From assembly GCF_039503195.1 (NCBI RefSeq), contig NZ_JBCJKP010000001.1, forward strand, positions 8,246,001-8,310,000: a stretch of 64,000 nt of DNA. The letters are read 5' to 3'. Under the pieces are notes generated by a model that saw only the letters and a program-made list of their open reading frames with translations, was not told the origin of the DNA and did not search any database. The DNA is from Streptomyces mirabilis. GTDB lineage: Bacteria; Actinomycetota; Actinomycetes; Streptomycetales; Streptomycetaceae. Below, in pieces: positions 60,845 through 64,000 of the stretch. How positions within the stretch are numbered: the first letter of the stretch is position 1; each line of letters begins with the position of its first letter. The position numbers were made by a program, and so were the translations under genes.

Positions 60845-62179
60845 TCACGCCAAGCGGCGGAATACGGGCTTCACGGGTCGTCCGGCCAGCCAGGGGGTGG
60901 GGTCCCCGGCGTCCAGTGCCTTCCGGTACACCGCACATGCCTGGGCCACCACGTCGACGGTGTGATCGACGTCGGCGTCGTCGAGCGCGCTGCTCACCAC
61001 GAACGACGGGGCCAGCACCCCGCCCGCGAGGAGCCGACGCAGGAACAGGGTGCGGTACTCCTGCGACGGCTGCAGGTTCTCGTCGAGGGTGGCGAAGACC
61101 AGGTTGCTGGCCCGGCCCCGGACGACGACGTGGTCGCCGACGCCCATGCCGGCCGCGGCCTCGCGCACACCGGCGGCCAACCGCTCGCCGAGGGTGTGCA
61201 GCCTTGCGGTGACGCCCTCTTCGACGTAGGTGGTCTGCACGGCCATCGCGGCTGCCAGGGAGTGTGTTTCCGCACCGTGCGTGGTGGACAGCAGGAACAC
61301 CCGGTCGCCGGAGTGACGCAGCCCGCCCCGCTCCATCAGATCGCGGCGCCCCGCCAGCGCGGAGACGGCGAATCCGTTGCCCAGCGCCTTGCCGAACGTG
61401 GAGAGGTCGGGGACGACGCCGTACAGGCCCTGGGCGCCCGCCTCGGACCAGCGGAAGCCGGTGATCATCTCGTCGAAGATCAGTACGCAGCCGTGCCGGT
61501 CGGCCAGCTCACGCAGCCCGGCGAGGTACCCGGGCGGCGGCTCGGTGTGGGTGGCGGGTTCCAGGATCAGGCAGGCGACCTCGTCCTGGTACCGGGTGAG
61601 CAGCTCCTCCGTGGCGGCCAGGTCCCCGTAGGGGAACGCCACGGTGAGCTCGTTGGTCGCCGCCGGAATGCCGGCGGACATCGGCGTGGTGCCGATGAAC
61701 CAGTCGTCGACGGAGAAGAACGGATGGTCGGCGCAGAGGGCCACCCGCGGGCGCCCGGTGGCGGCGCGGGCGAGGCGCACCGCGGCGGTGGTGGCGTCGG
61801 AGCCGTTCTTCGCGAACTTCACCATCTCGGCGGTCGGCACCGTGGCCAGGAAGCGTTCCGCGGCTTCGACCTCCAGGATGGACGGCCGGACGAAGTTGCT
61901 GCCGCGGTCGAGTTCCCGCCGCACCGCCTCGATCACGCGTGGGTGGGCGTGGCCGAGGCTGACCGACCGCAGGCCGGAGCCGTACTCGATGTAGCGGTTG
62001 CCGTCGATGTCCCACACGTGGGCACCGCGGCCGTGGCTGATGACCGGGGCCAGGTCCTCGGGGTACTGGTCGTCGCCCTTGGCGTAGGTGTGCGCGCCCC
62101 CGGGGATCAGGGCGTGCAGTCGCTCGTTGGCCAGCCGCGAGCGGGGCAGGAGGAACTCTTCGGTGTCTTCGGTGTGCAC
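60845..62179 (-). CDS. Class III aminotransferase of glutamate-1-semialdehyde-mutase type
   Basis: 444 residues from GTG. IPGGAHTYAKGDDQYPEDLA and ISHGRGAHVWDIDGNRYIEY open the fold; FAKNGSDATTAAVRLARAAT binds the phosphate. LIFDEMITGFRWSEAGAQGL has the pyridine-binding Asp. LSTFGKALGNGFAVSALAGR carries the Schiff-base Lys. Although HemL-like in sequence, its place after an RmlC-family epimerase and a pyruvyl transferase points to transamination of a nucleotide-linked or lipid-linked sugar, as in other cell-wall polymer clusters. The true substrate is unknown. Confidence 0.85.
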   Translation of the reverse strand: MHTEDTEEFLLPRSRLANERLHALIPGGAHTYAKGDDQYPEDLAPVISHGRGAHVWDIDGNRYIEYGSGLRSVSLGHAHPRVIEAVRRELDRGSNFVRPSILEVEAAERFLATVPTAEMVKFAKNGSDATTAAVRLARAATGRPRVALCADHPFFSVDDWFIGTTPMSAGIPAATNELTVAFPYGDLAATEELLTRYQDEVACLILEPATHTEPPPGYLAGLRELADRHGCVLIFDEMITGFRWSEAGAQGLYGVVPDLSTFGKALGNGFAVSALAGRRDLMERGGLRHSGDRVFLLSTTHGAETHSLAAAMAVQTTYVEEGVTARLHTLGERLAAGVREAAAGMGVGDHVVVRGRASNLVFATLDENLQPSQEYRTLFLRRLLAGGVLAPSFVVSSALDDADVDHTVDVVAQACAVYRKALDAGDPTPWLAGRPVKPVFRRLA

Positions 62180-62186
62180 GCCGACC

Positions 62187-62738
62187 TCAACCTTCTTGGC
62201 GCTTGAGGACCTCGGCGAGGCTCGGCGCCTCCCGGTCCCGCTGGGACATCGATGCGACCGGCAGCGGCCAGGGGATGGCGAGCTCGGGGTCGTCGAAGGC
62301 GATCGTCACGTCCTCGGCCGGATCGTGCGGGCGGTCGATCCGGTACGAGGTGTCGGCGGTCTCGGTCAGCGCCTGGAAGCCGTGCGCGCACCCCGCCGGG
62401 ATGTACAAGGTCACCTGTGTCTCGCCGGACAGCTCGAAGAAGGCCCTGTTCCGGTACGTCGGCGAGTCCGGCCGCAGGTCCACGACGACGTCGAAGATCA
62501 TCCCGTACGAGCACCGCACCAGCTTGGCCTCGCCTGCGCCGGAGCGCAGGTGCAGGCCGCGCAGCACGCCCCGGACCGAGCGGGACAGGCTGTCCTGGAC
62601 GAAGGCGTTTGGGTCGAGGCCCACCGAGTGGACCACGTCGGCGTCGAAGGTGCGGCAGAAGAAGCCGCGTTCGTCGGCGTACGGCGTCGGCTCGAAGAGG
62701 TACGCGCCGGTGATCTCCGGGACTTCGGTCGCTTTCAT
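62187..62738 (-). CDS. dTDP-4-dehydrorhamnose 3,5-epimerase-family protein
   Basis: 183 residues from ATG in an ATGA overlap with the upstream gene, with CAGGAG upstream. A cupin fold: YADERGFFCRTFDADV, RSVRGVLRGLHLRSGAGEAK (catalytic His in RGLH), YIPAGCAHGFQALTE and AFDDPELAIPWPL. The catalytic Tyr usually found in a Tyr-x-Pro context is His here (RPHDP), so it may epimerise only one centre or do other chemistry. It probably modifies a nucleotide sugar for the surface polysaccharide. Confidence 0.85.
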   Translation of the reverse strand: MKATEVPEITGAYLFEPTPYADERGFFCRTFDADVVHSVGLDPNAFVQDSLSRSVRGVLRGLHLRSGAGEAKLVRCSYGMIFDVVVDLRPDSPTYRNRAFFELSGETQVTLYIPAGCAHGFQALTETADTSYRIDRPHDPAEDVTIAFDDPELAIPWPLPVASMSQRDREAPSLAEVLKRQEG

Positions 62739-63982
62739 GGAGACTCCTGCCGAGCGTGAGCGTGGGTGTGGTCGGTCGCGGGGAACACGGCCGCGGTCAA
62801 GGAGGTGAACTGGTCCTCCAGTCGCCGGGCCGCGGCCAGGTTCCGCTCGGTGAGGGTCTGTCGCAGCTCGGCCGAACGCTTCTCCAGCGCACGGAACTGC
62901 TCGAGCAGGCGGTCGGCGTCGACCTCGCGCGCCGGGTGGCAGTACGCGCCGAGGCCCATCTCCGCCATGAGCGAGTCGCTCTTCGCCGCATAGCAGAGAG
63001 CGAGCACCGGTGTACCGGTCTTCAGCGCGCAGATCAGGTTGTGGTACCGGATCGCCACCACGGTGTCGGCAGCCGCCATCTCGTTCATCAGGTCGGCCAG
63101 CGAGGACGGTTCGGCAGCGGTGACCAGCGGCGAGTCCACCGCGTCGAGGATCGCGGCGACCACCGACGCGTCGCACTCGTCACCGGTGAGCAGCCGGACA
63201 GCCCTGCCCTCCTCGACCAGCGCGCGGACGAACCCGATCGTCCCGTCGAGGTAGCGCCGGTATATCTCCTCGGCCCGGGCGCGATCGTCGTTGCCGCCGT
63301 GGAAGTCCATGACGCCGACGCAGACCGGGCCCGGCGGAGCCGACGGGTCCGAGGGCGCGCTCGCCCGCGGCGTCGGCAGGGCGAACGCGAGGTCCGGGTA
63401 GACCTCGTCGCGCGCGGTGTCCACGCCCATCGCCCGCATGGCGTCACGGGACTGCGCGTCCCGGTACGACCGGTACGCGGCCAGCCGCCCCGACCAGCGC
63501 ACCAGGGCCCGGGTCGGCCGGTTGCCGATCGTCGCGGCGCCGACGCCGACCAGCGCCACCCGGGTGCGCAGCAGCCGGCCACTCGCGCAGAGCAGGAACA
63601 GCGAGTACGGGAAGCCCCACGGCCGCAGCGGCAGCGTGGCCTCCAGGACGCCCATGCCCGGCACGATCACCACGTCGTGCCGGCGCACCCAGGCAGCCGT
63701 GCGGAAGACGTCGACGAGTTTGCCCAGCCCCTTCGCCGCGATCGCGCCCGCACGCGACGCGGTCCGGTACTCCCCGCGGTACCAGTGCAGCCGCGTCGCG
63801 GGGATCCCGAACCGGGTCGTCACGGCCTCGGGTCCGCCGCACAGCGCGTCCACGACCGCCTCCGGGTGTTCGGCGCGGAGGTACCCGAGCACGGCCTCGA
63901 GCGACCCGTCGTTGCCGAGGTTGCCGGAGCCGAGCAGGCCGAACACCCCGACGCGCACCGGAGTCCGGTTCGCGGGCGTCAT
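62735..63982 (-). CDS. Polysaccharide pyruvyl transferase family protein
   Basis: 415 residues from ATG with GAGGGGAGG upstream. GVFGLLGSGNLGNDGSLEAV opens the first Rossmann-like domain. VVIVPGMGVLEATLPLRPWG and FLLCASGRLLRTRVALVGVG follow; SLADLMNEMAAADTVVAIRY and HNLICALKTGTPVLALCYAAK are the CsaB-type C-terminal motifs. Members add a pyruvate ketal to a sugar of wall polymers, using phosphoenolpyruvate. The protein is cytoplasmic. It is the first gene of the three-gene minus-strand run in view; the cluster may continue beyond the right edge, 18 bases away. Confidence 0.85.
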   Translation of the reverse strand: MTPANRTPVRVGVFGLLGSGNLGNDGSLEAVLGYLRAEHPEAVVDALCGGPEAVTTRFGIPATRLHWYRGEYRTASRAGAIAAKGLGKLVDVFRTAAWVRRHDVVIVPGMGVLEATLPLRPWGFPYSLFLLCASGRLLRTRVALVGVGAATIGNRPTRALVRWSGRLAAYRSYRDAQSRDAMRAMGVDTARDEVYPDLAFALPTPRASAPSDPSAPPGPVCVGVMDFHGGNDDRARAEEIYRRYLDGTIGFVRALVEEGRAVRLLTGDECDASVVAAILDAVDSPLVTAAEPSSLADLMNEMAAADTVVAIRYHNLICALKTGTPVLALCYAAKSDSLMAEMGLGAYCHPAREVDADRLLEQFRALEKRSAELRQTLTERNLAAARRLEDQFTSLTAAVFPATDHTHAHARQESP

Positions 63983-64000
63983 GCCTGCCTCCCCTCGCGG

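Overview
The window is high-GC DNA from a Streptomyces-type actinomycete. The evidence is strong G/C bias at third codon positions, many GTG and TTG starts, ATGA/GTGA/TTGA stop-start overlaps, an F420-dependent (LLM class) oxidoreductase, NarL-type two-component genes, a secreted RHS protein and G/C-rich terminator hairpins. All calls come from reading the sequence by eye; no database search was run.

Layout. (1) 1-7554, minus strand: a compact operon of NUDIX, SAM-methyltransferase, isoaspartyl-methyltransferase-like and kinase-like domains shuffled into multidomain proteins. It is preceded downstream by a decayed tandem-NUDIX gene and cut off upstream by a fragment of an ABC transporter. The C-terminal part of the 763-residue protein resembles methyltransferases of FxLD-type RiPP clusters, but no precursor peptide or dehydratase lies in the window. 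(2) About 7775-23600: an accessory island. It holds a Tn554-like trio of overlapping recombinase genes, IS debris, a small hypothetical gene, a 2076-residue secreted RHS/YD-repeat protein with an overlapping two-helix membrane protein (possible toxin and immunity), a truncated HD-domain gene, an orphan fragment and a phage-type tyrosine integrase. (3) 23637-37631: core-like genes. These are an orphan PcaL fusion, a metallo-hydrolase, exonuclease III, a glutamate-type ABC transporter, a secreted CocE/X-Pro-like hydrolase, a secreted gamma-glutamyltransferase, and a methionine aminopeptidase divergent from a small XRE regulator. A conserved hypothetical gene here is split by a one-base frameshift in a G run. 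(4) 37846-46863: a reductive pyrimidine catabolism cluster. It has two beta-ureidopropionase-like amidohydrolases, a class III aminotransferase, a PucR regulator, dihydropyrimidinase, an F420-dependent oxidoreductase and an NCS1 nucleobase transporter. (5) 46940-60832: mixed genes, including a lipoprotein, a methyltransferase/CMD-family pair divergent from a NarL-type two-component system, a second non-secreted gamma-glutamyltransferase homologue, an inositol-monophosphatase-family enzyme, a phytoene-desaturase-like flavoprotein, a secreted GH30 galactanase, a macrodomain protein and a PAP2 phosphatase. (6) 60845-63982, minus strand: the end of a cell-surface polysaccharide cluster (aminotransferase, RmlC-family epimerase, pyruvyl transferase) that continues beyond the right edge.

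The items most worth a second look are the NUDIX/methyltransferase operon, the RHS tail with its overlapping membrane partner, the pyrimidine pathway that lacks a visible dihydropyrimidine dehydrogenase but has an F420 enzyme in that place, and the PcaL fusion whose nucleophile serine is replaced by alanine. No rRNA, tRNA or CRISPR array was found.
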